From Megachile rotundata (Eukaryota > Arthropoda > Insecta > Hymenoptera > Megachilidae): DNA of 64,000 nt. A model generated the notes under the pieces. That model saw only the letters and a program-made list of their open reading frames with translations, did not search any database and was not told where the DNA came from. Where the stretch lies: positions 1,984,001-2,048,000 of the forward strand of contig NC_134997.1 in the NCBI RefSeq assembly GCF_050947335.1, written 5' to 3'. Made by a program: the position numbers and the translations under genes. Of the stretch, positions 46,378 through 60,366 are shown in pieces (the first letter of the stretch is position 1; each line of letters opens with the position of its first letter).

Positions 46378-47870
46378 ACACGATCACGATCACACTATCA
46401 CGATCACACAATCACAGTCACACAATCACAATCACACAGTCACACAATCACAATCACACAATCACAGTCACACAATCACAATCACACAATCACACAGTCA
46501 CGATCCCACAATCACGATCACACAATCACGATCACACAATCACAATCACACAACCACAACCACACAATCACACAGTCACAATCCCACAATCACGATCACA
46601 CAATCACGACCACACAGTCACAATCACACAATCGCAATCACAATCCCACAATCACAATCACACAATCACAGTCACACAATCACAATCACACAACCACAAC
46701 CACACAATCACACAGTCAGAATCCCACAATCACGATCACCCAATCACGATCACCCAATCACGATCACCCAATCACGATCACACAATCACGATCACACTAT
46801 CACGATCACAGTATCACGATCACACAATCACAGTCACACAATCACAATCACACAGTCACAAAATCACAATCACAATCACAATCACAATCACAATCACAAT
46901 CACAATCATACAATCACAGTCACGATCACACAATCACAATCACACAATCACAATCCCACAATCACAATCACACAATCACAGTCACACAATCACAATCACA
47001 CAATCGCACAGTCACAATCCCACAATCACGATCACCCAACCACGATCACCCAATCACGATCACCCAATCACGATCACACAATCACGATCACACAATCACG
47101 ATCACACAATCACGATCACACAATCACGATCACACAATCACAATCACACAATCACAATCACACAACCACAATCACTATCACACAATCACGATCACACAAT
47201 CACGATCACACAATCACGATCACACAATCACGATCACACAATCACGATCACACAATCACGACCACACAATCACGACCACACAATCACGATCACACTATCA
47301 CGATGACACAATCACGATCACACAATCACGATCACACAATCACGATCATACAATCACGATCACACAATCACGATCACACAATCACAATCACACAACCACA
47401 ACCACACAATCACACAGTCACAATCCCACAATCACGATCACACAATCACGACCACACAGTCACAATCACACAATCGCAATCACAATCCCACAATCACAAT
47501 CACACAATCACAGTCACACAATCACAATCACACAACCACAACCACACAATCACACAGTCAGAATCCCACAATCACGATCACCCAATCACGATCACCCAAT
47601 CACGATCACCCAATCACGATCACACAATCACGATCACACTATCACGATCACAGTATCACGATCACACAATCACAGTCACACAATCACAATCACACAGTCA
47701 CAAAATCACAATCACAATCACAATCACAATCACAATCACAATCACAATCATACAATCACAGTCACAATCACACAATCGCAATCACAATCCCACAATCACA
47801 ACCACACAATCACACAGTCACAATCTCACAATCACGATCACACAATCGCAATCACAATCCCACAATCACA

Positions 47871-48392
47871 ATGACACAATCACAGTCACGATCACACAAT
47901 CACAATCACACAATCTCAATCCCACAATCACAATCGCACAATCACAATCGCACTATCACAATCGCACTATCACAATCGCACTATCACAATCGCACAATCA
48001 CAATCGCACAATCACAATCGCGCAGTCCCAATCGCACTGTCACAATCGCACTGTCACAATCGCACTGTCACAATCCCACAATCACAATCGCACAATCACA
48101 ATCGCACTATCACAATCGCACTATCACAATCGCACTATCACAATCACACGATCACAATCACACGATGACAATCACACTATCACGATCACACAATCACAGT
48201 CACACAATCACAATCACACAGTCACACAATCACAATCACACAATCACAGTCACGATCACACAATCACAATCACACAATCTCAATCCCACAATCACAATCA
48301 CACAATCACAGTCACACAATCACAATCACACAATCACACAGTCACGATCCCACAATCACGATCACACAATCACGACCACACAATCACGATGA
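47871..48392 (+). repeat. GCACTAT/GCACTGT block, copy 4
   Basis: Partner of 39211 at offset 8660, and 2196 bp after copy 3. Confidence 0.93.
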
Positions 48393-48521
48393 CACAATCA
48401 CGATCACACAATCACAATCACACAATCACAATCACACAATCGCAATCCCACAATCGCAATCATACAATCGCAATCACACAATCGCAATCACACAAACGCA
48501 ATCACACGATCGCAATCACAC

Positions 48522-48587
48522 GATCGCGATCACACGATCGCGATCACACGATCGCGATCACACGATCGCGATCACACGATCGCGATC
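48522..48587 (+). repeat. GATCGCGATC palindrome array, 5 copies
   Basis: Partner of 39862, again preceded by one GATCGCAATC unit. Confidence 0.95.
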
Positions 48588-50200
48588 ACACGATCACGAC
48601 CACACGATCACGATCACACTATCACGATCACACAATCACAGTCACACAATCACAATCACACAGTCACACAATCACAATCACACAATCACAGTCACACAAT
48701 CACAATCACACAATCACACAGTCACGATCCCACAATCACGATCACACAATCACGATCACACAATCACGATCACACAATCACGATCACACAATCACGATCA
48801 CACAATCACGATCACACAATCACGACCACACAATCACGACCACACAATCACGATCACACTATCACGATGACACAATCACGATCACACAATCACGATCACA
48901 CAATCACGATCACACAATCACGATCACACAATCACGATCACACAATCACAATCACACAACCACAACCACACAATCACACAGTCACAATCCCACAATCACG
49001 ATCACACAATCACGACCACACAGTCACAATCACACAATCGCAATCACAATCCCACAATCACAATCACACAATCACAGTCACACAATCACAATCACACAAC
49101 CACAACCACACAATCACACAGTCAGAATCCCACAATCACGATCACCCAATCACGATCACCCAGACACGATCACCCAATCACGATCACACAATCACGATCA
49201 CACTATCACGATCACAGTATCACGATCACACAATCACAGTCACACAATCACAATCACACAGTCACAAAATCACAATCACAATCACAATCACAATCACAAT
49301 CACAATCATACAATCACAGTCACGATCACACAATCACAATCACACAATCACAATCCCACAATCACAATCACACAATCACAGTCACACAATCACAATCACA
49401 CAATCGCACAGTCACAATCCCACAATCACGATCACCCAACCACGATCACCCAATCACGATCACCCAATCACGATCACACAATCACGATCACACAATCACG
49501 ATCACACAATCACGATCACACAATCACGATCACACAATCACAATCACACAATCACAATCACACAACCACAATCACTATCACACAATCACGATCACACAAT
49601 CACGATCACACAATCACGATCACACAATCACGATCACACAATCACGATCACACAATCACGACCACACAATCACGATCACACTATCACGATGACACAATCA
49701 CGATCACACAATCACGATCACACAATCACGATCACACAATCACGATCACACAATCACGATCACACAATCACAATCACACAACCACAACCACACAATCACA
49801 CAGTCACAATCCCACAATCACGATCACACAATCACGACCACACAGTCACAATCACACAATCGCAATCACAATCCCACAATCACAATCACACAATCACAGT
49901 CACACAATCACAATCACACAACCACAACCACACAATCACACAGTCAGAATCCCACAATCACGATCACCCAATCACGATCACCCAATCACGATCACCCAAT
50001 CACGATCACACAATCACGATCACACTATCACGATCACAGTATCACGATCACACAATCACAGTCACACAATCACAATCACACAGTCACAAAATCACAATCA
50101 CAATCACAATCACAATCACAATCACAATCATACAATCACAGTCACGATCACACAATCACAATCACACAATCACAATCAAACAATCACAATCAAACAATCA

Positions 50201-50444
50201 CGATCGCACAATCACGATCGCACAATCACGATCGCACAATCACGATCGCACAATCACGATCGCACAATCACGATCGCACAATCACGATCGCACAATCACG
50301 ATCGCACAATCACGATCGCACAATCACGATCGCACAATCACGATCGCACAATCACGATCGCACAATCACGATCGCACAATCACGATCGCACAATCACGAT
50401 CGCACAATCCCGATCGCACAATCACGATCGCACAATCACGATCG
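50201..50444 (+). repeat. CGATCG array, 18 sites
   Basis: Partner of 41541 at offset 8660, with the same count. Confidence 0.95.
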
Positions 50445-51096
50445 CACAATCACGATCACACAATCACGATCACACAATCACAATCACACAATCACAATCA
50501 CACAATCACAATCACACAATCACCATCACACAATCACCATCACACAGTCACAATAACACAATCACACAATCACGATCACACAATCCCGACCACACAATCA
50601 CGATCACACAATCACAATCACACAGTCACACAAATACAATCACAATCACACAATCACACAGTCACAATCGCACAATCACGATCACACAAGCACGATCACA
50701 CAGTCGCGATCACACAGTTGCGATCACACAATCACAATCACACAATCACAATCACACAATCGCAATAACACAATCACAATCACACAATCACAATCACACA
50801 ATCACAATAACGCATTCACACAATCACGATCACACAATCACAATCACACAGTCACACAATCACAATCACAATCACAATCACAATGACAATCACAATCACA
50901 CAATCACACAGTCACAATTACTCAATCACGATCACACAATCCCGATCACACAGTCACGATCACGCAATCACGATCACACAATCACCGTCACACAATCACA
51001 ATCACACAGTCACACTATCACAATCACAATCACACAATCACAATCACACAATCACAATCAAACAATCACAATCAAACAATCACAATCGCACAATCA

Positions 51097-51270
51097 CGAT
51101 CGCACAATCACGATCGCACAATCACGATCGCACAATCACGATCGCACAATCACGATCGCACAATCACGATCGCACAATCACGATCGCACAATCACGATCG
51201 CACAATCACGATCGCACAATCCCGATCGCACAATCACGATCGCACAATCACGATCGCACAATCACGATCG
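51097..51270 (+). repeat. CGATCG array, 13 sites
   Basis: Partner of 42437 with one extra unit after the CCCGATCG variant. The head ATG is at 50883. Confidence 0.95.
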
Positions 51271-51918
51271 CACAATCACGATCACACAATCACGACCACA
51301 CTATCACGATCACACAATCACAGTCACACAATCACAATCACACAGTCACACAATCACAATCACAGTCACAATCACAATCACAATCACACAATCACAGTCA
51401 CGATCACACAATCACAGTCACACAATCACAATCACACAGTCACACAATCATAATCACAATCACAATCACAATCACAGTCACACAATCACAATCACACAGT
51501 CACACAATCATAATCACAATCACAATCACAATCACAATCACACAATCACAGTCACGATCACACAATCACAATCACACAATCACAATCCCACAATCACGAT
51601 CACACAATCACGACCACACAATCACGATCACACAATCACGATCACACAATCACAGTCACACAATCATAATCACACAATCACACAATCCCGATCACACAAT
51701 CACGATCACACAATCACGATCACACAATCACGATTACACAATCACGATCACACAATCACGATCACACAATCACAGTCACACGATCACAATCACACAATCA
51801 CACAATCACGATCACACAATCACGATCACACAATCACGATCACACAATCACGATCACACAATCACGATCACACAATCACAATCACACAGTCACACTATCA
51901 CAATCACAATCACAATCA

Positions 51919-52294
51919 CACATACACAATCACACAGTCACACACACACAATCACTATCAGACAATCACAATCACACAATCACACAGTCACACAAGCACA
52001 ATCACAATCACACAATCACAGTCACACAATCACAATCACACAATCACAATCACACAATCACAATCACACAATCACAATCACACAATCACAATCACACAAT
52101 CACAATCACACAACCACAATCACACAACCTCAATCACACAATCACAATCCCAAAATCACAACCACACAATCACAGTCACACAATCACGATCACACAATCA
52201 CAATCACACAGTCACACAATCACAATCACACAATCACACAGTCACAATCCCACAATTGCGATCACACAATCACGATCACACAATTACGACGACA
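51919..52294 (+). repeat. L landmark module, copy 10 (opens unit 5)
   Basis: A full copy with 337 bp to its TTG at 52256. It is the next TTG-containing copy after 34794, since unit 4 has lost that part. Confidence 0.93.
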
Positions 52295-54032
52295 CAATCA
52301 CGCTCACACAATCACGATCACACAATCACTATCACACAATCACTATCACACAATCACGATCACACAATCACGATCACACAATCACAATCACAATCACAAT
52401 CACACAATCACAATCACAATCACAATCACACAATCACGATCACACAATCACGATCGCACAATCTCAGTCACACAATCATAATCACACAATCACACAATCA
52501 CAATCACACAATCACGATCACACAATCACGATCACACAATCACGATCACACAATCACGATCACACAATCACGATCACACAATCACGATCATACAACCACA
52601 ACCACACAATCACACAGTCACAATCCCACAATCACGATCACACAATCACAACCACACAGTCACAATCACACAATCGCAATCACAATCCCACAATCACAAT
52701 CACACAATCACAGTCACACAATCACAATCACACAACCACAACCACACAATCACACAGTCACAATCCCACAATCACGATCACACAATCACGACCACACTAT
52801 CACGATCACACAATCACAGTCACACAATCACAATCACACAGTCACACAATCACAATCACAGTCACAATCACAATCACAATCACACAATCACAGTCACGAT
52901 CACACAATCACAGTCACACAATCACAATCACACAGTCACACAATCATAATCACAATCACAATCACAATCACAGTCACACAATCACAATCACACAGTCACA
53001 CAATCATAATCACAATCACAATCACAATCACAATCACACAATCACAGTCACGATCACACAATCACAATCACACAATCACAACCCCACAATCACGATCACA
53101 CAATCACGATCACACAATCACGATCACACAATCACGATCACATAATCACTATCACACAATCACAGTCACACAATCATAATCACACAATCACACAATCACG
53201 ATCACACAATCACGATCACACAATCACGATTACACAATCACGATCACACAATCACGATCACACAATCACAGTCACACAATCACAATCACACAATCACACA
53301 ATCACGATCACACAATCACGATCACACAATCACGATCACACAATCACGATCACACAATCACAGTCACACAATCACAATCACACAATCACACAATCACGAT
53401 CACACAATCACGATCACACAATCACGATCACACTATCACGATCACACAATCACCATCACACAGTCACAATAACACAATCACACAATCACGATCACACAAT
53501 CCCGACCACACAATCACGATCACACAATCACAATCACACAGTCACACAAATACAATCACAATCACACAATCACACAGTCACAATCGCACAATCACGATCA
53601 CACAAGCACGATCACACAGTGGCGATCACACAGCTGCGATCACACAATCACAATCACACAATCACAATCACACAATCGCAATAACACAATCACAATCACA
53701 CAATCACAATCACACAATCACAATCACACAATCACAATCACACAATCACAATAACGCATTCACACAATCACGATCACACAATCACAATCACACAGTCACA
53801 CAATCACAATCACAATCACAATCACAATGACAATCACAATCACACAATCACACAGTCACAATTACTCAATCACGATCACACAATCCCGATCACACAGTCA
53901 CGATCACGCAATCACGATCACACAATCACCGTCACACAATCACAATCACACAGTCACACTATCACAATCACAATCACAATCACACAATCACAATCACACA
54001 ATCACAATCAAACAATCACAATCGCACAATCA

Positions 54033-54360
54033 CGATCGCACAATCACGATCGCACAATCACGATCGCACAATCACGATCGCACAATCACGATCGCACAAT
54101 CACGATCGCACAATCACGATCGCACAATCACGATCGCACAATCACGATCGCACAATCACGATCGCACAATCACGATCGCACAATCACGATCGCACAATCA
54201 CGATCGCACAATCACGATCGCACAATCACGATCGCACAATCACGATCGCACAATCACGATCGCACAATCACGATCGCACAATCCCGATCGCACAATCACG
54301 ATCGCACAATCACGATCGCACAATCACGATCGCACAATCACGATCGCACAATCACGATCG
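54033..54360 (+). repeat. CGATCG array, 24 sites
   Basis: Twenty-four sites including one CCCGATCG. The head ATG is at 53827, with 206 bp to the first site: an extra CAATCA hexamer and a missing 14-bp unit explain the difference from 214. Confidence 0.95.
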
Positions 54361-54454
54361 CACAATCACGATCACACAATCACAACCACACAATCACACA
54401 GTCACAATCTCACAATCACGATCACACAATCGCAATCACAATCCCACAATCACA

Positions 54455-54976
54455 ATGACACAATCACAGTCACGATCACACAATCACAATCACACAATCT
54501 CAATCCCACAATCACAATCGCACAATCACAATCGCACTATCACAATCGCACTATCACAATCGCACTATCACAATCGCACAATCACAATCGCACAATCACA
54601 ATCGCGCAGTCCCAATCGCACTGTCACAATCGCACTGTCACAATCGCACTGTCACAATCCCACAATCACAATCGCACAATCACAATCGCACTATCACAAT
54701 CGCACTATCACAATCGCACTATCACAATCACACGATCACAATCACACGATGACAATCACACTATCACGATCACACAATCACAGTCACACAATCACAATCA
54801 CACAGTCACACAATCACAATCACACAATCACAGTCACGATCACACAATCACAATCACACAATCTCAATCCCACAATCACAATCACACAATCACAGTCACA
54901 CAATCACAATCACACAATCACACAGTCACGATCCCACAATCACGATCACACAATCACGACCACACAATCACGATGA
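54455..54976 (+). repeat. GCACTAT/GCACTGT block, copy 5
   Basis: It has the same content as the other copies, with the GATGACACAATC right edge in place of the TAA-bearing form, so the forward frame stays open through it. Confidence 0.93.
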
Positions 54977-55105
54977 CACAATCACGATCACACAATCACA
55001 ATCACACAATCGCAATCACACAATCGCAATCCCACAATCGCAATCATACAATCGCAATCACACAATCGCAATCACACAAACGCAATCACACGATCGCAAT
55101 CACAC

Positions 55106-55157
55106 GATCGCGATCACACGATCGCGATCACACGATCGCGATCACACGATCGCGATC
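55106..55157 (+). repeat. GATCGCGATC palindrome array, 4 copies
   Basis: Four units preceded by one GATCGCAATC unit at 55092. Confidence 0.95.
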
Positions 55158-56614
55158 ACACGATCACGATCACACTATCACGATCACACAATCACAGTCA
55201 CACAATCACAATCACACAGTCACACAATCACAATCACACAATCACAGTCACACAATCACAATCACACAATCACACAGTCACGATCCCACAATCACGATCA
55301 CACAATCACGATCACACAATCACGATCACACAATCACGATCACACAATCACGATCACACAATCACGATCACACAATCACGACCACACAATCACGACCACA
55401 CAATCACGATCACACTATCACGATGACACAATCACGATCACACAATCACGATCACACAATCACGATCACACAATCACGATCACCCAATCACGATCACCCA
55501 ATCACGATCACCCAATCACGATCACACAATCACGATCACACTATCACGATCACAGTATCACGATCACACAATCACAGTCACACAATCACAATCACACAGT
55601 CACAAAATCACAATCACAATCACAATCACAATCACAATCACAATCACAATCATACAATCACAGTCACGATCACACAATCACAATCACACAATCACAATCC
55701 CACAATCACAATCACACAATCACAGTCACACAATCACAATCACACAATCGCACAGTCACAATCCCACAATCACGATCACCCAACCACGATCACCCAATCA
55801 CGATCACCCAATCACGATCACACAATCACGATCACACAATCACGATCACACAATCACGATCACACAATCACGATCACACAATCACAATCACACAATCACA
55901 ATCACACAACCACAATCACTATCACACAATCACGATCACACAATCACGATCACACAATCACGATCACACAATCACGATCACACAATCACGATCACACAAT
56001 CACGACCACACAATCACGACCACACAATCACGATCACACTATCACGATGACACAATCACGATCACACAATCACGATCACACAATCACGATCATACAATCA
56101 CGATCACACAATCACGATCACACAATCACAATCACACAACCACAACCACACAATCACACAGTCACAATCCCACAATCACGATCACACAATCACGACCACA
56201 CAGTCACAATCACACAATCGCAATCACAATCCCACAATCACAATCACACAATCACAGTCACACAATCACAATCACACAACCACAACCACACAATCACACA
56301 GTCAGAATCCCACAATCACGATCACCCAATCACGATCACCCAATCACGATCACCCAATCACGATCACACAATCACGATCACACTATCACGATCACAGTAT
56401 CACGATCACACAATCACAGTCACACAATCACAATCACACAGTCACAAAATCACAATCACAATCACAATCACAATCACAATCACAATCACAATCATACAAT
56501 CACAGTCACAATCACACAATCGCAATCACAATCCCACAATCACAACCACACAATCACACAGTCACAATCTCACAATCACGATCACACAATCGCAATCACA
56601 ATCCCACAATCACA

Positions 56615-57136
56615 ATGACACAATCACAGTCACGATCACACAATCACAATCACACAATCTCAATCCCACAATCACAATCGCACAATCACAATCGCACTAT
56701 CACAATCGCACTATCACAATCGCACTATCACAATCGCACAATCACAATCGCACAATCACAATCGCGCAGTCCCAATCGCACTGTCACAATCGCACTGTCA
56801 CAATCGCACTGTCACAATCCCACAATCACAATCGCACAATCACAATCGCACTATCACAATCGCACTATCACAATCGCACTATCACAATCACACGATCACA
56901 ATCACACGATGACAATCACACTATCACGATCACACAATCACAGTCACACAATCACAATCACACAGTCACACAATCACAATCACACAATCACAGTCACGAT
57001 CACACAATCACAATCACACAATCTCAATCCCACAATCACAATCACACAATCACAGTCACACAATCACAATCACACAATCACACAGTCACGATCCCACAAT
57101 CACGATCACACAATCACGACCACACAATCACGATGA
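56615..57136 (+). repeat. GCACTAT/GCACTGT block, copy 6
   Basis: It lies 2160 bp after copy 5; the corresponding spacing in units 3 and 4 is 2196 bp. Confidence 0.93.
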
Positions 57137-57251
57137 CACAATCACGATCACACAATCACAATCACACAATCACAATCACACAATCGCAATCCCACAATCG
57201 CAATCATACAATCGCAATCACACAATCGCAATCACACAAACGCAATCACAC

Positions 57252-57331
57252 GATCGCGATCACACGATCGCGATCACACGATCGCGATCACACGATCGCG
57301 ATCACACGATCGCGATCACACGATCGCGATC
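57252..57331 (+). repeat. GATCGCGATC palindrome array, 6 copies
   Basis: Six units, the longest of the six arrays, with no GATCGCAATC unit before it. Confidence 0.95.
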
Positions 57332-58264
57332 ACACGATCACGATCACACGATCACGATCACACTATCACGATCACACAATCACAGTCACACAATCACAAT
57401 CACACAGTCACACAATCACAATCACACAATCACAGTCACACAATCACAATCACACAATCACACAGTCACGATCCCACAATCACGATCACACAATCACGAT
57501 CACACAATCACGATCACACAATCACGATCACACAATCACGATCACACAATCACGATCACACAATCACGACCACACAATCACGACCACACAATCACGATCA
57601 CACTATCACGATGACACAATCACGATCACACAATCACGATCACACAATCACGATTACACAATCACGATCACACAATCACGATCACACAATCACAATCACA
57701 CAACCACAACCACACAATCACACAGTCACAATCCCACAATCACGATCACACAATCACGACCACACAGTCACAATCACACAATCGCAATCACAATCCCACA
57801 ATCACAATCACACAATCACAGTCACACAATCACAATCACACAACCACAACCACACAATCACACAGTCAGAATCCCACAATCACGATCACCCAATCACGAT
57901 CACCCAGACACGATCACCCAATCACGATCACACAATCACGATCACACTATCACGATCACAGTATCACGATCACACAATCACAGTCACACAATCACAATCA
58001 CACAGTCACAAAATCACAATCACAATCACAATCACAATCACAATCACAATCATACAATCACAGTCACGATCACACAATCACAATCACACAATCACAATCA
58101 CACAACCACAATCACTATCACACAATCACGATCACACAATCACGATCACACAATCACGATCACACAATCACGATCACACAATCACGATCACACAATCACG
58201 ACCACACAATCACGATCACACTATCACGATGACACAATCACGATCACACAATCACGATCACACA

Positions 58265-60366
58265 ATCACGATCACACAATCACGATCACACAATCACGAT
58301 CACACAATCACAATCACACAACCACAACCACACAATCACACAGTCACAATCCCACAAACACGATCACACAATCACGACCACACAGTCACAATCACACAAT
58401 CGCAATCACAATCCCACAATCACAATCACACAATCACAGTCACACAATCACAATCACACAACCACAACCACACAATCACACAGTCAGAATCCCACAATCA
58501 CGATCACCCAATCACGATCACCCAATCACGATCACCCAATCACGATCACACAATCACGATCACACTATCACGATCACAGTATCACGATCACACAATCACA
58601 GTCACACAATCACAATCACACAGTCACAAAATCACAATCACAATCACAATCACAATCACAATCACAATCACAATCATACAATCACAGTCACAATCACACA
58701 ATCGCAATCACAATCCCACAATCACAATCACACAATCACAGTCACACAATCACAATCACACAACCACAACCACACAATCACACAGTCAGAATCCCACAAT
58801 CACGGTCACCCAATCACGATCACCCAATCACGATCACCCAATCACGATCACACAATCACGATCACACTATCACGATCACAGTATCACGATCACACAATCA
58901 CAATCACACAATCACAATCCCACAATCACAATCACACAATCACTGTCACACAATCACAATCACACAATCGCACAGTCACAATCCCACAATCACGATCACC
59001 CAACCACGATCACCCAATCACGATCACCCAATCACGATCACACAATCACGATCACACAATCACGACCACACAGTCACAATCACACAATCGCAATCACAAT
59101 CCCACAATCACAATCACACAATCACATTCACACAATCACAATCACACAACCCCAACCACACAATCCCACAGTCACAATCCCACAATCACGATCACACAAT
59201 CACGACCACACAGTCACGATCACACAATCGCCATCACACAATCACAATCACACAACCACAATCACACAATCACAATCACACAATCACACAGTCACAAACC
59301 CACAATCACGATCCCACAGTCACGATCACACAGTTACGATCACACAATCACACAGTCACAATCTCACAATCACGATCACACAATCACCATCACACAATCA
59401 CGATCGCACAATCACGATCACACAATCACACAATCACAATTCCACAATCACAATCACGCAATCACGATCACACAATCACGATCACACAATCACGATCACA
59501 CAATCACGATCACACAATCACGATCACTCAATCACGATCACACAATCACGATCACACAATCACGATCACACAATCACGATCACACAATCACGATCACACA
59601 ATCACGATCACACAATCACGATCACACAATCACGATCACACAATCACGATCACACAATCACGATCACACAATCACAATCACACAATCACAATCACACAAT
59701 CACAATCACACAATCACAATCACACAATCACAATCACACAATCACACAGTCACAAACCCACAATCACGATCCCACAGTCACGATCACACAGTTACGATCA
59801 CACAATCACAATAACACAGTCACACAATCAAAATCACAATCACAATCACACAATCACGATCACACAATCACGATCACACAGTCACAATCACACAGTCACA
59901 CAATCACGACCTCACAATCACGATCACACAATCACGATCACGCAATCACGATCACACAATCACTATCACACAATCACTATCACACAATCACGATCACACA
60001 ATCACGATCACACAATCACGATCACACAATCGCACAATCACTATCACACAATCACGATCACACAATCACGATCACACAATCACGATCTCACAGTCACACA
60101 ATCACAATCACAATCACACAATAACACAGTCACAATCCCACAATCACTATCACACCATCACAATCACACAATCGCAATCGCACAATCGCAATCGCACAAT
60201 CGCAATCGCACAATCGCAATCGCACAATCGCGATCACACAAACACGATCACACAATCACGATCACACAATCACGATCACACAATTACAATGACACAATCA
60301 CGATCGCACAATCACGATCGCACAATCACGATCGCACAATCACGATCGCACAATCACGATCGCACA
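58265..60366 (+). repeat. Right-flank duplication, left copy
   Basis: Corresponds to about 61990-64000. The offset is 3732 up to about 59280, 3718 after a 14-bp loss and 3640 after a 78-bp loss in the right copy. Shared rare markers are CACATTCAC, ACCCCAACCAC, CAATTCCACAATC and CACACCATCAC. A shorter overlapping repeat (about 58770-59220 against 61540-61985, offset about 2770) is nested between them. Confidence 0.87.
60301..60362 (+). repeat. CGATCG array, 5 sites
   Basis: A short array with a different lead-in (CAATTACAATGACAC) from all the core arrays, shared only with 63941. Confidence 0.94.

Larger units (their letters stand above)
43259..51918 (+). repeat. Higher-order unit 4, type B, 8660 bp
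   Basis: It has the same order as unit 3, with modules at L 43259 (truncated), CATACAACC 43783, ATG 45011, GCACTAT 45675 and 47871, GATCGCGATC 46312 and 48522, CACCCAAT 46713, 47555, 49119 and 49941, CGATCG 50201, ATG 50883, CGATCG 51097. It is 142 bp shorter than unit 3 because the duplication junction removed part of the landmark module. Confidence 0.92.
43532..52191 (+). repeat. 8660-bp tandem duplication, copy B
   Basis: Partner of 34872-43531. Observed private changes include one extra CGATCG unit, one fewer CACGAT unit near 51.8 kb, CACAATCCCGATC near 51690 and CACACGATC near 51780. After its end, sequence resumes as at about 34738, which is what a simple tandem duplication predicts. 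Confidence 0.9.
1453..52602 (+). repeat. Dispersed CATACAACCACAACC module, 16 copies
   Basis: The motif GATCATACAACCACAACC starts at about 1453, 5749 (as TGATCATAC), 8011, 8709, 10211, 11911, 16539, 18105, 20217, 23293, 27005, 29111, 31453, 35123, 43783 and 52585. Most copies continue into CAGTCACAATCCCAC, CAATCGCAATCACAATC, a second ACAACCACAACC, CACTATCACGATC and paired CATAATCACAATC hexamer runs over about 0.6-0.7 kb. The copies at 5749 and 29111 lead into different sequence, so the module has been truncated or recombined. Listed as one entry because it is a dispersed sub-repeat. Confidence 0.88.

Noticed and set aside
53827..59814. Open frame of 1995 codons rich in H, T, S, I, N and Q as a giant repeat protein
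   Set aside because: The frame is open only because the 14-bp unit has no forward stop. The same peptide repeat appears in the other frames, no start context, domain or unique segment exists, and length changes with single-unit indels.
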